Shown here one piece after another: positions 32,651-44,590 of a DNA stretch of 64,000 nt (positions are counted from its first letter, which is position 1; each line of letters begins with the position of its first letter). The notes beneath the pieces are model-generated. The model did not search any database. It saw nothing but the letters and a program-made list of their open reading frames with translations, and was not told the origin of the DNA. Origin of the DNA: Porticoccus sp041395745 (GTDB lineage: Bacteria > Pseudomonadota > Gammaproteobacteria > Pseudomonadales > Porticoccaceae); contig JAWKZV010000002.1 in NCBI GenBank assembly GCA_041395745.1, positions 558,001-622,000 of the forward strand, given 5' to 3'. The position numbers and the translations under genes are program-made.

Positions 32651-34576
32651 ATGGGCAAGATTATCGGCATTGACCTCGGCACCACCAACTCCTGTGTGGC
32701 AGTACTCGAGGGCGATAAACCGAAGGTCATCGAGAATGCCGAAGGTGCGCGTACAACTCCTTCTATCGTGGCATTCACCGATGACGGCGAAGTGCTGGTG
32801 GGGCAGTCCGCTAAGCGCCAGGCGGTGACCAACCCAAGTAACACCCTGTTTGCAGTGAAGCGCCTGATCGGCCGTCGCTTTGAAGACGACGTGGTCCAGA
32901 AAGACATCAAGATGGTGCCTTACAAGATTGCCAAAGCTGACAACGGTGACGCTTGGGTGGAAGTGAAGGGCGACAAGAAAGCGCCGCCGCAGATTTCCGC
33001 CGAAGTGCTGAAAAAGATGAAGAAGACCGCTGAAGACTATCTGGGTGAAAAAATCACCGAGGCGGTCATCACCGTGCCGGCCTACTTCAATGACTCCCAG
33101 CGCCAGGCCACCAAAGATGCCGGCAAGATTGCCGGTCTCGAAGTGAAGCGCATCATCAACGAGCCCACCGCAGCGGCCCTGGCCTACGGCATGGACAAAA
33201 CCCCGGGCGACCGCGTAATCGCGGTTTACGACCTGGGTGGTGGTACCTTTGATATCTCCATCATCGAAATTGCCGACGTGGACGGTGAGCACCAGTTCGA
33301 GGTGCTGTCCACCAACGGTGACACTTTCCTCGGTGGTGAAGACTTCGACCTGCGCCTGATTGAGTACTTGGCCGCCGAGTTCAAGAAAGAGAGCGGTATC
33401 GACCTGCACAATGATCCGCTGGCCCTGCAGCGCCTGAAGGAAGCGGGAGAGAAGGCCAAGATCGAGCTGTCTTCCAGTCAACAGACCGAAGTGAATCTGC
33501 CCTACATTACTGCCGATGCCACTGGTCCCAAGCACCTGGTGGTCAAACTGACTCGCGCCAAGCTGGAATCCCTGGTGGAAGAGCTGGTGGCTCGCTCCAT
33601 GGAGCCGGTCAAAATGGCTCTCAAGGATGCCGGCAAGTCCACATCTGAGATCGATGACGTGATTCTGGTGGGCGGTCAGACCCGTATGCCACTGGTGCAG
33701 AAATATGTGTCCGAATTTTTCGGCAAGGAACCGCGCAAGGACGTTAACCCCGACGAAGCGGTTGCTGTAGGTGCAGCCATCCAGGCGGCGGTGCTGTCCG
33801 GCGACGTAAAAGACGTACTGCTGCTGGACGTGACCCCGCTGACCCTGGGTATCGAAACCATGGGTGGTGTAGCCACGCCGCTGATCGAGAAGAACACCAC
33901 GATTCATACCAAGAAATCGCAGATCTTCTCCACCGCTGACGACAACCAGACTGCCGTGACCGTGCATGTGGTGCAGGGCGAGCGCAAGCAGGCGTCTGGC
34001 AACAAGTCCCTGGGCCGTTTTGACCTGAGCGATATTCCCCCGGCGCCCCGCGGCATGCCGCAGATCGAAGTGACCTTCGACATCGACGCCAACGGTATTC
34101 TCAATGTCAGTGCGAAGGACAAGGCTACCGGTAAGGAGCAGTCCATTGTAATCAAGGCCTCTTCCGGTCTGTCCGACGACGAAATCGAAAAGATGGTCAA
34201 GGACGCTGAAGCCAATGCGGCTGAGGACAAGAAGTTCGAGGAGCTGGTGCACGCCCGCAACGCGGCTGACGGCCTGGCCCACGCAGCCAAGAAAACCCTC
34301 GATGAAGCGGGTGACAAGGCCAGCGCTGAAGAGAAAGAAGCTATCGAGGCAGCCATCAAGGAAGTGGAAGAGGCTGTTAAGGGCGATGACAAGGATGCCA
34401 TTGATGCGGCGGCCAAGAAGCTGTCTGACGCCTCCGCTAACCTGGCCCAGAAACTGTACGCCGAACAGGCTGCTCAGGGTCAGCCCGAAGCTGGCGGTGC
34501 TTCTTCTGCCGGCGGTGCCCAGGACGACGCGCTCGACGCCGAGTTCGAGGAAGTGAAGGAAGACAACAACAAATAA
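32651..34576 (+). CDS. dnaK: Hsp70 chaperone DnaK
   Basis: A 641-residue Hsp70. Its ATPase domain starts GKIIGIDLGTTNSCVAVLEG and includes VYDLGGGTFDISIIE, and the substrate domain runs from about residue 390, followed by a helical lid and Gly/Ala-rich tail ending EEVKEDNNK. Length and motifs match the family exactly. It is 76 bases after grpE. The antisense strand carries a long but spurious open frame caused by the biased codon use of this highly expressed gene. Confidence 0.99.
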   Translation: MGKIIGIDLGTTNSCVAVLEGDKPKVIENAEGARTTPSIVAFTDDGEVLVGQSAKRQAVTNPSNTLFAVKRLIGRRFEDDVVQKDIKMVPYKIAKADNGDAWVEVKGDKKAPPQISAEVLKKMKKTAEDYLGEKITEAVITVPAYFNDSQRQATKDAGKIAGLEVKRIINEPTAAALAYGMDKTPGDRVIAVYDLGGGTFDISIIEIADVDGEHQFEVLSTNGDTFLGGEDFDLRLIEYLAAEFKKESGIDLHNDPLALQRLKEAGEKAKIELSSSQQTEVNLPYITADATGPKHLVVKLTRAKLESLVEELVARSMEPVKMALKDAGKSTSEIDDVILVGGQTRMPLVQKYVSEFFGKEPRKDVNPDEAVAVGAAIQAAVLSGDVKDVLLLDVTPLTLGIETMGGVATPLIEKNTTIHTKKSQIFSTADDNQTAVTVHVVQGERKQASGNKSLGRFDLSDIPPAPRGMPQIEVTFDIDANGILNVSAKDKATGKEQSIVIKASSGLSDDEIEKMVKDAEANAAEDKKFEELVHARNAADGLAHAAKKTLDEAGDKASAEEKEAIEAAIKEVEEAVKGDDKDAIDAAAKKLSDASANLAQKLYAEQAAQGQPEAGGASSAGGAQDDALDAEFEEVKEDNNK

Positions 34577-34620
34577 GGTCTCAGACCGGTTTGTTGTTCC
34601 CGGCTGCCTTGGCCGGACGC

Positions 34621-34675
34621 AGGCGCGGATTGACTCCGCGCCTTGCCGTGTCTGATGGGGAGACCTCCCGTCAGA
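34621..34675 (+). promoter_or_regulatory. Two tandem hairpins between dnaK and dnaJ
   Basis: A perfect 9-bp stem (aggcgcgga/tccgcgcct, loop ttgac) at 34621-34643 is followed by a second 9-bp stem (tctgatggg/cccgtcaga, one G-U, loop of seven) at 34651-34675. Neither has a T-run, so they more likely set mRNA processing or the dnaK:dnaJ ratio than terminate. Confidence 0.6.
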
Positions 34676-34738
34676 GCACAGTGAAGGATGTAGACGCTGC
34701 CTGCGGGCAGTCAACCTGACAACAGAAGTTGATACGCC

Positions 34739-35869
34739 ATGGCCAAACGCGATTACTACGAGATTCTCGGTGTTGCCAAAAGTGCCTCTGCGGAGGAAAT
34801 CAAAAAGGCTTACCGCCGGATTGCGATGAAGAATCACCCTGATCGCAACCCGGATAACAAGGAGGCCGAAGATATCTTCAAGGAGGCCACCGAAGCCTAC
34901 GAAGTTCTGTCCGACAAGGAGAAAAAAGCGGCCTACGACCAGTATGGTCACGCCGGCGTCGATCCCAATGCCGGTTTCGGCGGCGGTCCCGGAGGTCCGG
35001 GATTCGGCGGTTTCAGCGATATTTTTGGCGATGTCTTTGGCGATATCTTCGGTGGTGGCGGTCGTGGACGCGGTGGCCCGCGCCGGGGTTCCGACCTGCG
35101 CTATGACCTGGAGCTGGATCTGGAAGAGGCCGTTCGCGGCAAAACCATCCAGATCAAGGTGCCGACGTTGGTGGCTTGTAACAGCTGTGACGGCTCTGGT
35201 GCCAAGAAAGGCAGTTCGCCGGTGACCTGTCCGACTTGCGCTGGCCACGGTCAGGTGCGCATGTCCCAGGGTTTCATTGCGGTACAGCAGACCTGTCCCA
35301 AGTGTCGCGGCCGCGGCCAGGTGGTCACCGATCCCTGTCCCAGCTGTCACGGTCAGGGGCGGCTCCATGAGACCAAGACTCTCTCAGTGAAAGTACCGGC
35401 CGGTGTCGATACCGGTGATCGCATCCGCCTGGCGGGTGAGGGTGAAGCAGGGCCGGAAGGTGGTCCGCCCGGTGACCTGTATGTGCAGGTCCATGTCCGC
35501 GAACACTCGCTGTTCAAGCGCGATGGTCGCGACCTGTACTGCGAGGTTCCGATCAGCATTGTCGATGCATCCCTTGGGGGTGAAATCGAAGTGCCCACCC
35601 TGGATGGTCGGGTCAAATTGAAGATCCCGGCGGAAACCCAGACCGGTAAACTGTTCCGTTTGCGCGGCAAGGGTGTCATCAGTGTGCGCGGCGGTGGTCC
35701 CGGCGATCTGCTGTGTCGGGTGATCGTCGAAACCCCGGTAAACCTCAGCAGCGAACAGAAAGAGCTGCTGAAAAAGTTGCAGGAAAGCCTCGAAGGAGGC
35801 AAACATTCACCCCGCAAGACCTCCTGGTTTGAGGGTGTGAAAAAATTCTTTGATGGCTTTGCGCTCTAG
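34739..35869 (+). CDS. dnaJ: Hsp40 cochaperone DnaJ
   Basis: A 376-residue class A J-protein that stimulates DnaK ATP hydrolysis and delivers substrates. In order: J domain with the HPD tripeptide (KNHPDRNPDN, about residue 34), Gly/Phe-rich linker (about 75-105), four zinc repeats (CNSCDGSG, CPTCAGHG, CPKCRGRG, CPSCHGQG) and C-terminal substrate domains. It follows dnaK after 162 bases containing two hairpins. Confidence 0.98.
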   Translation: MAKRDYYEILGVAKSASAEEIKKAYRRIAMKNHPDRNPDNKEAEDIFKEATEAYEVLSDKEKKAAYDQYGHAGVDPNAGFGGGPGGPGFGGFSDIFGDVFGDIFGGGGRGRGGPRRGSDLRYDLELDLEEAVRGKTIQIKVPTLVACNSCDGSGAKKGSSPVTCPTCAGHGQVRMSQGFIAVQQTCPKCRGRGQVVTDPCPSCHGQGRLHETKTLSVKVPAGVDTGDRIRLAGEGEAGPEGGPPGDLYVQVHVREHSLFKRDGRDLYCEVPISIVDASLGGEIEVPTLDGRVKLKIPAETQTGKLFRLRGKGVISVRGGGPGDLLCRVIVETPVNLSSEQKELLKKLQESLEGGKHSPRKTSWFEGVKKFFDGFAL

Positions 35870-35905
35870 CTGAGCGTCGGGCACGGACAATAACGAGAAC
35901 AGATT

Positions 35906-36709
35906 ATGATTCGAATTGCAGTCACCGGTGCGGCCGGCCGCATGGGCAAAACCCTGATCGAGGCGGTTGGGCTCAACCCCGAGACGACTCTCACTGCAGC
36001 TATCGAACGCCCGGAAAGCTCCCTGATCGGTGCCGACGCCGGCGAACTGGCCGGCCTTGGCCGGCTGGATGTCCCGGTGGTTGGCAGTATTCAGGATGTG
36101 ATCGACCAATTCGATGTGCTGATCGACTTCACTGCGCCGCAGGCTACCCTGGCCAATGCTGAGGCCTGCGCCGTAGCTGGCAAGAAGCTGGTGGTGGGCA
36201 CTACCGGTTTCACCCCGGAGCAAAAGGCCCAGTTGTTGGCGTCGGCAGATCGCACAGGCCTGTGTATGGCCTCCAATTTCAGCACCGGCGTCAATCTGTG
36301 CTTCAAGCTGCTGGAAATGGCGGCCAAGGTTCTCGGTGACGAGGTGGATATCGAGATTTACGAAGCCCACCACCGCCACAAGGTGGACGCGCCGTCAGGC
36401 ACGGCTCTGAGTATGGGGGAAGTGGTGGCCAATGCCCTGGGTCGTGACCTGCGGGAAGTGGCGGTCTACGGTCGCGAGGGTCAGACCGGCGCCCGCGATC
36501 GCCAGACCATCGGTTTTGCCACCGTGCGAGCTGGTGATATCGTCGGCGATCACACGGTGATGTTTGCCGCCGAGGGCGAGCGGGTGGAGATCACCCACAA
36601 AGCCTCCAGCCGCATGTCCTTTGCACGCGGTGCGGTGCGGGCCGCAGCCTGGCTTCAGGGCCAGGAGAAGGGGCTGTACGACATGCAGGACGTGCTCGGA
36701 CTGCGCTAA
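35906..36709 (+). CDS. dapB: 4-hydroxy-tetrahydrodipicolinate reductase
   Basis: A 267-residue NAD(P)H-dependent enzyme of lysine and meso-diaminopimelate synthesis. The nucleotide motif is GAAGRMGKTLIEA (residues 8-20), and the catalytic and binding signature EAHHRHKVDAPSGTA is at about 152-166. It follows dnaJ by 36 bases, as in Pseudomonas, and may be transcribed from the heat-shock operon as well. Downstream lies the carA leader. Confidence 0.98.
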   Translation: MIRIAVTGAAGRMGKTLIEAVGLNPETTLTAAIERPESSLIGADAGELAGLGRLDVPVVGSIQDVIDQFDVLIDFTAPQATLANAEACAVAGKKLVVGTTGFTPEQKAQLLASADRTGLCMASNFSTGVNLCFKLLEMAAKVLGDEVDIEIYEAHHRHKVDAPSGTALSMGEVVANALGRDLREVAVYGREGQTGARDRQTIGFATVRAGDIVGDHTVMFAAEGERVEITHKASSRMSFARGAVRAAAWLQGQEKGLYDMQDVLGLR

Positions 36710-36828
36710 TCCACCACCGGGCAAAGTCTCTGATGTTGCCCGATTTTTTCCCTTTCGGGGGTGTAATCGGCTGGACAGGTCGGGGCTCTTCCCCTAGAAT
36801 GCGTCGTCAGTTTCCGCTGTTAAAGAAA

Positions 36829-36955
36829 GTCCTGCAAATTACGGGTAGGAGACGCGGCTGAAGAATTCGAAAGCGAGGTGAGACGTACGGTTTCATCTCG
36901 CTTTTTTACAGCCCGAAGTTTGCCCCTGCCCTTGTCACAGGGCAGTTTGCAGGAC
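36829..36955 (+). promoter_or_regulatory. Structured leader with terminator hairpin upstream of carA
   Basis: An outer 12-bp helix (36829-36840 with 36944-36955, one G-U) encloses two local hairpins: a 15-bp stem with two G-U pairs and loop gtacg, ending in six T residues (36870-36907), and a 7-bp stem ctgccct/agggcag (36926-36945). The inner T-tailed hairpin is a good Rho-independent terminator. It may end dapB transcription, or act as an attenuator in the carAB leader; the closing helix suggests a regulated fold. Carries about 45 bases more before the TTG start of carA. Confidence 0.6.
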
Positions 36956-36999
36956 GGGTTGTCGCACGTTTTATCCCCTATACGGTTGAGGAGGTTGCA

Positions 37000-38145
37000 T
37001 TGAATACCGATAGCCATCGGTCCGCCATTCTCGCGCTCGAGGATGGCACTGTTTTCGAGGGCGTTGCCATAGGTGCAGAGGGTCTCTCCAGTGGTGAAGT
37101 GGTATTCAATACGGCGTTGACCGGCTATCAGGAAATCCTCACTGATCCCTCCTACGCGCGCCAGATCGTTACCCTGACCTATCCCCATATCGGCAATACC
37201 GGTGTCAACACCGAGGACGAAGAGTCCAGCCGCATCTGGGCCGCAGGGCTGGTGATCCGCGATCTGCCAATGCTGGCGAGCAATTTCCGCTCCGAGCAGG
37301 CTCTGGACGAATATCTCAAGGCCAACAATATCCTCGGTATCGCCGATATCGATACCCGCAAGCTGACCCGCATCCTGCGTGAAAAGGGCGCCCAGAATGG
37401 TTGCATCATGGCGGGCCGGGTTGATCGCGACGAAGCGCTGGCAGTCGCTCGCGGCTTTGCCGGCCTGAAGGGTATGGATCTGGCCAAGGAAGTGACTACT
37501 GATAAGTCCTACGCTTGGACCGAGGGCAGCTGGAACCTGGGGCAGGGCTTTACCAGCCCCGACAGCAAGCCCTTCAAAGTCGTTGCCTACGATTTCGGCG
37601 TCAAGCGGAATATCTTGCGCATGTTGGTGGACCGTGGCGCTGACCTGACGGTAGTGCCCGCGCAGACACCAGCGGCAGATGTGCTGGCGATGAACCCCGA
37701 CGGCGTGTTCCTCTCCAACGGCCCCGGTGATCCGGAGCCCTGCGATTACGCTATTAAGGCCATTCGCGAGTTTCTCGATGCGGATCTGCCTATCTTTGGC
37801 ATCTGCCTGGGGCATCAGTTGCTGGCCCTTGCCAGTGGCGCCAGAACCGTGAAAATGAAATTCGGCCACCACGGTGCCAACCACCCGGTAAAAGACCTCG
37901 ATAAGGGCGTGGTGATGATCACTAGCCAGAACCACGGTTTTGCCGCTGATGAGGCGACTCTGCCCGACAACCTGCGCGCCACCCATCGCTCACTGTTCGA
38001 TGGCTCCCTGCAAGGGATTCATCGCACGGACAAACCGGCCTTCAGCTTCCAGGGTCACCCGGAAGCCAGCCCTGGCCCCCACGATGCGGCGCCACTGTTC
38101 GATCACTTTTTCGAATTGATGCAGGAACGCCTGCAGAAAGCCTGA
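37000..38145 (+). CDS. carA: Carbamoyl-phosphate synthase small (glutaminase) subunit
   Basis: A 381-residue class I glutamine amidotransferase that supplies ammonia for carbamoyl phosphate in arginine and pyrimidine synthesis. The N-terminal CPSase domain has ALTGYQEILTDPSYARQIV. The catalytic cysteine is in FGICLGHQLLALA, and the His/Glu pair is in SFQGHPEASPGP. The start is TTG, preceded by gaggaggtt. Regulation by the leader is suspected. carB follows 118 bases later. Confidence 0.98.
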   Translation: MNTDSHRSAILALEDGTVFEGVAIGAEGLSSGEVVFNTALTGYQEILTDPSYARQIVTLTYPHIGNTGVNTEDEESSRIWAAGLVIRDLPMLASNFRSEQALDEYLKANNILGIADIDTRKLTRILREKGAQNGCIMAGRVDRDEALAVARGFAGLKGMDLAKEVTTDKSYAWTEGSWNLGQGFTSPDSKPFKVVAYDFGVKRNILRMLVDRGADLTVVPAQTPAADVLAMNPDGVFLSNGPGDPEPCDYAIKAIREFLDADLPIFGICLGHQLLALASGARTVKMKFGHHGANHPVKDLDKGVVMITSQNHGFAADEATLPDNLRATHRSLFDGSLQGIHRTDKPAFSFQGHPEASPGPHDAAPLFDHFFELMQERLQKA

Positions 38146-38263
38146 CAGCAAGTGCTGCGGCTTTGAAAGCTGTCTCCGGAGGCCTATGCGGAAGGAGATG
38201 GAAAAACAGATGCCTGCTCTCAGGTGACCACGTTAACGGCGATTGCCTAACTGACGACGAGTT

Positions 38264-41481
<3,218 letters not shown>

Positions 41482-41482
<1 letters not shown>

Positions 41483-41958
41483 TGCAAAAAATTCCCATGA
41501 CAGTGGAAGGGGCAGAAAAACTGCGCCAGGAACTTGAGCACCTGAAAAAGGTTGAGCGGCCCCGTATCGTCGCGGCCATTGCCGAAGCCCGTGCTCACGG
41601 TGACCTGAAGGAAAATGCCGAATACCATGCAGCCCGCGAGCAGCAGAGTTTCGCTGAAGGCCGCATTCAGGAAATTGAAGGTAAATTAAGCAACTCCCAG
41701 GTCATCGATATCAAATCGATTCCCCAGGGTGACAAGGTCATTTTCGGCTGCACCGTGGATATCATTAACCTGGATTCCGATGAGACGGTCACTTACAAGA
41801 TTGTCGGCGACGATGAATCCGAGGTGAAGCAGAACAAGATTTCCTACCAGTCTCCCATTGCCCGCGCCCTGATCGGTAAAGAAGTGGGTGACATCGTGGT
41901 GGTGAGAACCCCGTCCGGCGATGTGGAATACGAAATTGACGATGTAAAACATCTCTGA
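41482..41958 (+). CDS. greA: Transcription elongation factor GreA
   Basis: A 158-residue factor that rescues backtracked RNA polymerase by stimulating transcript cleavage. The N-terminal coiled coil carries the acidic tip in HGDLKENAEYHAAREQQ (about residues 40-56), and the C-terminal domain ends with GDVEYEIDDVKHL. The ATG is taken at 41482 (MQKIPMTVEGAEKL). It is coupled to carB, an arrangement conserved in Pseudomonas, and ends at a terminator. Confidence 0.98.
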
Positions 41959-41982
41959 TCGGATTGGAAATACTGCAATTGG

Positions 41983-42010
41983 AAAAGGGGGCCTCTGGCT
42001 CCCTTTTTTT
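41983..42010 (+). terminator. Terminator after greA (end of the carAB-greA unit)
   Basis: An 11-bp stem (aaaagggggcc/ggctccctttt, one G-U) with loop tct runs into a seven-T tract, 25 bases after the greA stop codon. Confidence 0.88.
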
Positions 42011-42173
42011 ATTCCGCACTTTTTGTATTTCCGCACTCTGCTGAGGCTGTCCCGGCGGATTGGATACTGCCTCTGCCCCTTGTTTCTACCTCCTTGATAT
42101 AGCTGTGTTTGCCGGCTTGCGGCGCTACATTAGGCAGGTGAATACTGCCAGGAAACCGGATACTGCAACCGCC

Positions 42174-42413
42174 ATGCAGCGGATGATTCTCGAGGTCAGG
42201 GGTATCATTCCCTTTGATATGCCCGAGGCGCGTATCTGTGGCGGGCTCTGTATCGGGTGTCCGAAGAAGCTGCTCGCTTTTCTTGAAGGGGAGTTGGATG
42301 GCTGGCAGATGCGCCTGGAGCAGGACTATCGTCCCAGTCTTGGCGAGCTTGGTAGGTTGGCTGCCTGTTGCAGGAAGGTCCACGCCGCGCTGAAGAATAA
42401 TAAGCTGATTTGA
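42174..42413 (+). CDS. Small cysteine-rich protein of unknown function
   Basis: A 79-residue protein whose core (RGIIPFDMPEARICGGLCIG then CPKKLLAFLEGELDGW) resembles an uncharacterised family in Pseudomonas and relatives that typically reads cGGxCKGCPKKLLxYLExELxxW. The CxxxCxxC spacing (residues 25, 29, 32) plus a CC pair near residue 66 suggest a metal or Fe-S site. The radical SAM spacing is coincidental in such a small protein. An in-frame ATG at 42183 is an alternative start. It follows greA's terminator, so it is separately transcribed. Function unknown. Confidence 0.66.
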   Translation: MQRMILEVRGIIPFDMPEARICGGLCIGCPKKLLAFLEGELDGWQMRLEQDYRPSLGELGRLAACCRKVHAALKNNKLI

Positions 42414-42568
42414 AGGGCCGGGCGGCCTGGTGCAGCAGGCTGGAAAGGTGGGCCAAGCCAGTTTCTGGCGGATTACCTGGCACCTGTTTCCAAGTCCTTC
42501 ACGTTGTCGACGGCAATATCACTTTCTGCCAGTATGTGCCCTCAAAATAATAAACAGGGGGCATAAAC

Positions 42569-43468
42569 ATGCGCAGAGATATCGAGTTCAACACCGAAGA
42601 TGGGGTGACGCTGCGGGGCTGGCACTATGTGCCGGATGGTGCTCAGGGGCCAGTGCCGACCATCGTCATGGCCCATGGCTTCTCGGCCGTAAAGGAAATG
42701 TATCTCGATCGCTTTGCGGAGGCATTTGCCGGGGCCGGGCTGGCGTCCATAGTGTTCGACAACCGCAATTTCGGGGCCAGTGATGGCGAGCCGCGTTATG
42801 AAATCGATCCCTGGCAGCAGGTTCGCGACTACCGCGATGCTATTACCTACGCCGAAACCCTGCCGGAAACTGACGCCCAGCGGATCGGTATCTGGGGCTC
42901 GAGCTATAGTGGTGGGCATGTCATGGTGGTGGGCGCACTGGACCGCCGCGTGAAGTGTGTGGTTTCCCAGGTGCCTCTGGCCAGCGGCCATCGCAACGTG
43001 CGGCGGCTGATCCGCGCTGATTACCTTGCATCGGTACAGGCCATGTTTGATGAAGACCGTCGCGCGCGAATGAACGGCGCAGCGCCGGCGATGATTCCTG
43101 TGGTAGCCGAAGATCCGGCGGCGCCCTCGGCACTGCCCACCCCAGACAGCTGGACCTGGTTCACCGAGACCGGTAAAACCCGTGCACCCTCGTGGCATAA
43201 CGAGGTGACACTGCGTTCCGTGGAAATGTTCACCGAATATGAGCCCATCAGCTATGCACGCTATATCAGCCCGACGCCGTTTATGATGATCGTGGCGCTG
43301 GGTGATGTGCTGACGGTCTCTGATCTGGCTCTTGAAGCTTACGAGGAGGCACTTGGCCCAAAACGGCTGGTGACCCTGTCGGGCGGGCATTTCGATGCCT
43401 ATGTGAATGACTTCGAAACGGCCTCAGGACCGGCGACGGAATGGTTTCTACAACACCTGGGCAAATAG
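42569..43468 (+). CDS. Alpha/beta-hydrolase
   Basis: A 299-residue serine hydrolase of the dienelactone hydrolase/X-Pro peptidase-like group. The oxyanion region is VMAHGFSAVKEMY, the nucleophile elbow is IWGSSYSGGH (GxSxG, about residue 111), and the acid and histidine are expected near DVLTVSD and SGGHFDAY. The Gly-rich lid region and length suit small esterases or peptidases. The ATG follows a weak ggggg site. It stands alone. Substrate not evident. Confidence 0.85.
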   Translation: MRRDIEFNTEDGVTLRGWHYVPDGAQGPVPTIVMAHGFSAVKEMYLDRFAEAFAGAGLASIVFDNRNFGASDGEPRYEIDPWQQVRDYRDAITYAETLPETDAQRIGIWGSSYSGGHVMVVGALDRRVKCVVSQVPLASGHRNVRRLIRADYLASVQAMFDEDRRARMNGAAPAMIPVVAEDPAAPSALPTPDSWTWFTETGKTRAPSWHNEVTLRSVEMFTEYEPISYARYISPTPFMMIVALGDVLTVSDLALEAYEEALGPKRLVTLSGGHFDAYVNDFETASGPATEWFLQHLGK

Positions 43469-43522
43469 CCCAGGTGCAAGCATTCTTCGGTTAGTTAAAG
43501 GGCTTCTGGCTGGGGGTATGGG

Positions 43523-43825
43523 TTACCGCAGCAGATTGGACAGGTGCGGATTGGGCTTCTCGGCGCGGCGCAACAGCAGTACGATGTGACCGATGGTCTG
43601 TACCACCATCGCACCGGTTTTGGCGGCGATTTCCTCAATCACCATCTGCTTGGCTTCTTTCCCGCCCACAGCCAGTTTCACCTTGATCAGCTCGTGGTCG
43701 TTGAGGGCGCGCTCGATCTCCGCCATTACCGAATCGCTCAGCCCATTGCCTGCCACGGTGACCACCGGATTGAGATTGTGGCCCAGGCGGCGCAGATGCT
43801 TTTTGTCCTCGTTGGAAAGTGTCAT
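43523..43825 (-). CDS. yhbY: Ribosome-associated RNA-binding protein YhbY (CRM domain)
   Basis: A 100-residue CRM-domain protein bound to pre-50S subunits in E. coli. The fold signature LRRLGHNLNPVVTVAGNGLS and the GIGG-like loop equivalent GHIVLLLRR are visible. The ATG giving MTLSNEDKKHLR is chosen over one five codons earlier. It is divergent from rlmE, an arrangement conserved in gammaproteobacteria (yhbY/rlmE/ftsH), which fits a joint role in large-subunit assembly. Confidence 0.95.
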   Translation of the reverse strand: MTLSNEDKKHLRRLGHNLNPVVTVAGNGLSDSVMAEIERALNDHELIKVKLAVGGKEAKQMVIEEIAAKTGAMVVQTIGHIVLLLRRAEKPNPHLSNLLR

Positions 43826-43881
43826 AGAATAGCCGTCCATTTAAACGGCGCGTATTCTAGCCGAACTGTTCTCAGGTTGAT

Positions 43882-44499
43882 ATGGCACGCTCAAAAAGCA
43901 GCCACCGCTGGTTGCAAGAACACAATAACGATCACTACGTGAAGCGCTCCCAGCAGGAGGGCTACCGTTCCCGTGCCAGCTACAAGTTGTTGGAACTGAA
44001 CGAAAAAGATCGCCTTTTCAAACCCGGAATGGTTGTTGTTGACCTCGGTGCCGCGCCCGGTGGCTGGTCTCAGGTGGCCGCCAAACTGGTGGGTGACAAA
44101 GGGCGCATTATCGCTTCCGACATTTTGCCCATGGACGCCATCGCCGATGTCGACTTCGTCCAGGGTGATTTTACCGATGAGTCGGTGTTCAATGAGCTGC
44201 TGCAATTGTTGGGCGATGATCTGGCAGACCTTGTAATCTCCGATATGGCCCCCAATATGAGTGGTATGAAAGCGGTGGATCAGCCGCGAGCCATGTACCT
44301 GGTGGAGCTGGCGCTCGATATGGCTTGCCAGGTTTTGAAACCCGGCGGCGTTTTTGTTGCCAAAGTGTTCCACGGAGAGGGGTTCGACGGTTTTTTACTG
44401 GATGTGAAAGGTCGTTTCCAGAAAGTGGTGACCCGCAAACCCGATGCTTCCCGCGCCAGATCAAGGGAGGTTTATCTGGTGGCAAAGGGTCTAAAATAA
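43882..44499 (+). CDS. rlmE: 23S rRNA 2'-O-methyltransferase RlmE (RrmJ/FtsJ)
   Basis: A 205-residue SAM-dependent enzyme that methylates U2552 (E. coli numbering) in the A loop of 23S rRNA. It has the SAM motif VVDLGAAPGGWSQVA, and the K-D-K-E catalytic tetrad is visible in SYKLLEL, SDMAPNMSG, FVAKVFHGEG and SREVYLVAKG. It is a heat-shock gene in E. coli and is followed by ftsH after 91 bases, as in many relatives. Confidence 0.98.
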   Translation: MARSKSSHRWLQEHNNDHYVKRSQQEGYRSRASYKLLELNEKDRLFKPGMVVVDLGAAPGGWSQVAAKLVGDKGRIIASDILPMDAIADVDFVQGDFTDESVFNELLQLLGDDLADLVISDMAPNMSGMKAVDQPRAMYLVELALDMACQVLKPGGVFVAKVFHGEGFDGFLLDVKGRFQKVVTRKPDASRARSREVYLVAKGLK

Positions 44500-44590
44500 C
44501 AGGGAGCGTAAGCATAACCGGAGTGTCGCCCGCGGCGACGCCCCATAGTTGCCGCTGGTGCACAAGCGGCATTGATAAGAGGATTTCCAG

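Noticed and set aside
32618..35368. A 916-codon open frame antisense to dnaK and dnaJ
   Set aside because: It mirrors the third-position bias of highly expressed dnaK/dnaJ on the other strand and has no recognisable domain. The sense genes are certain.
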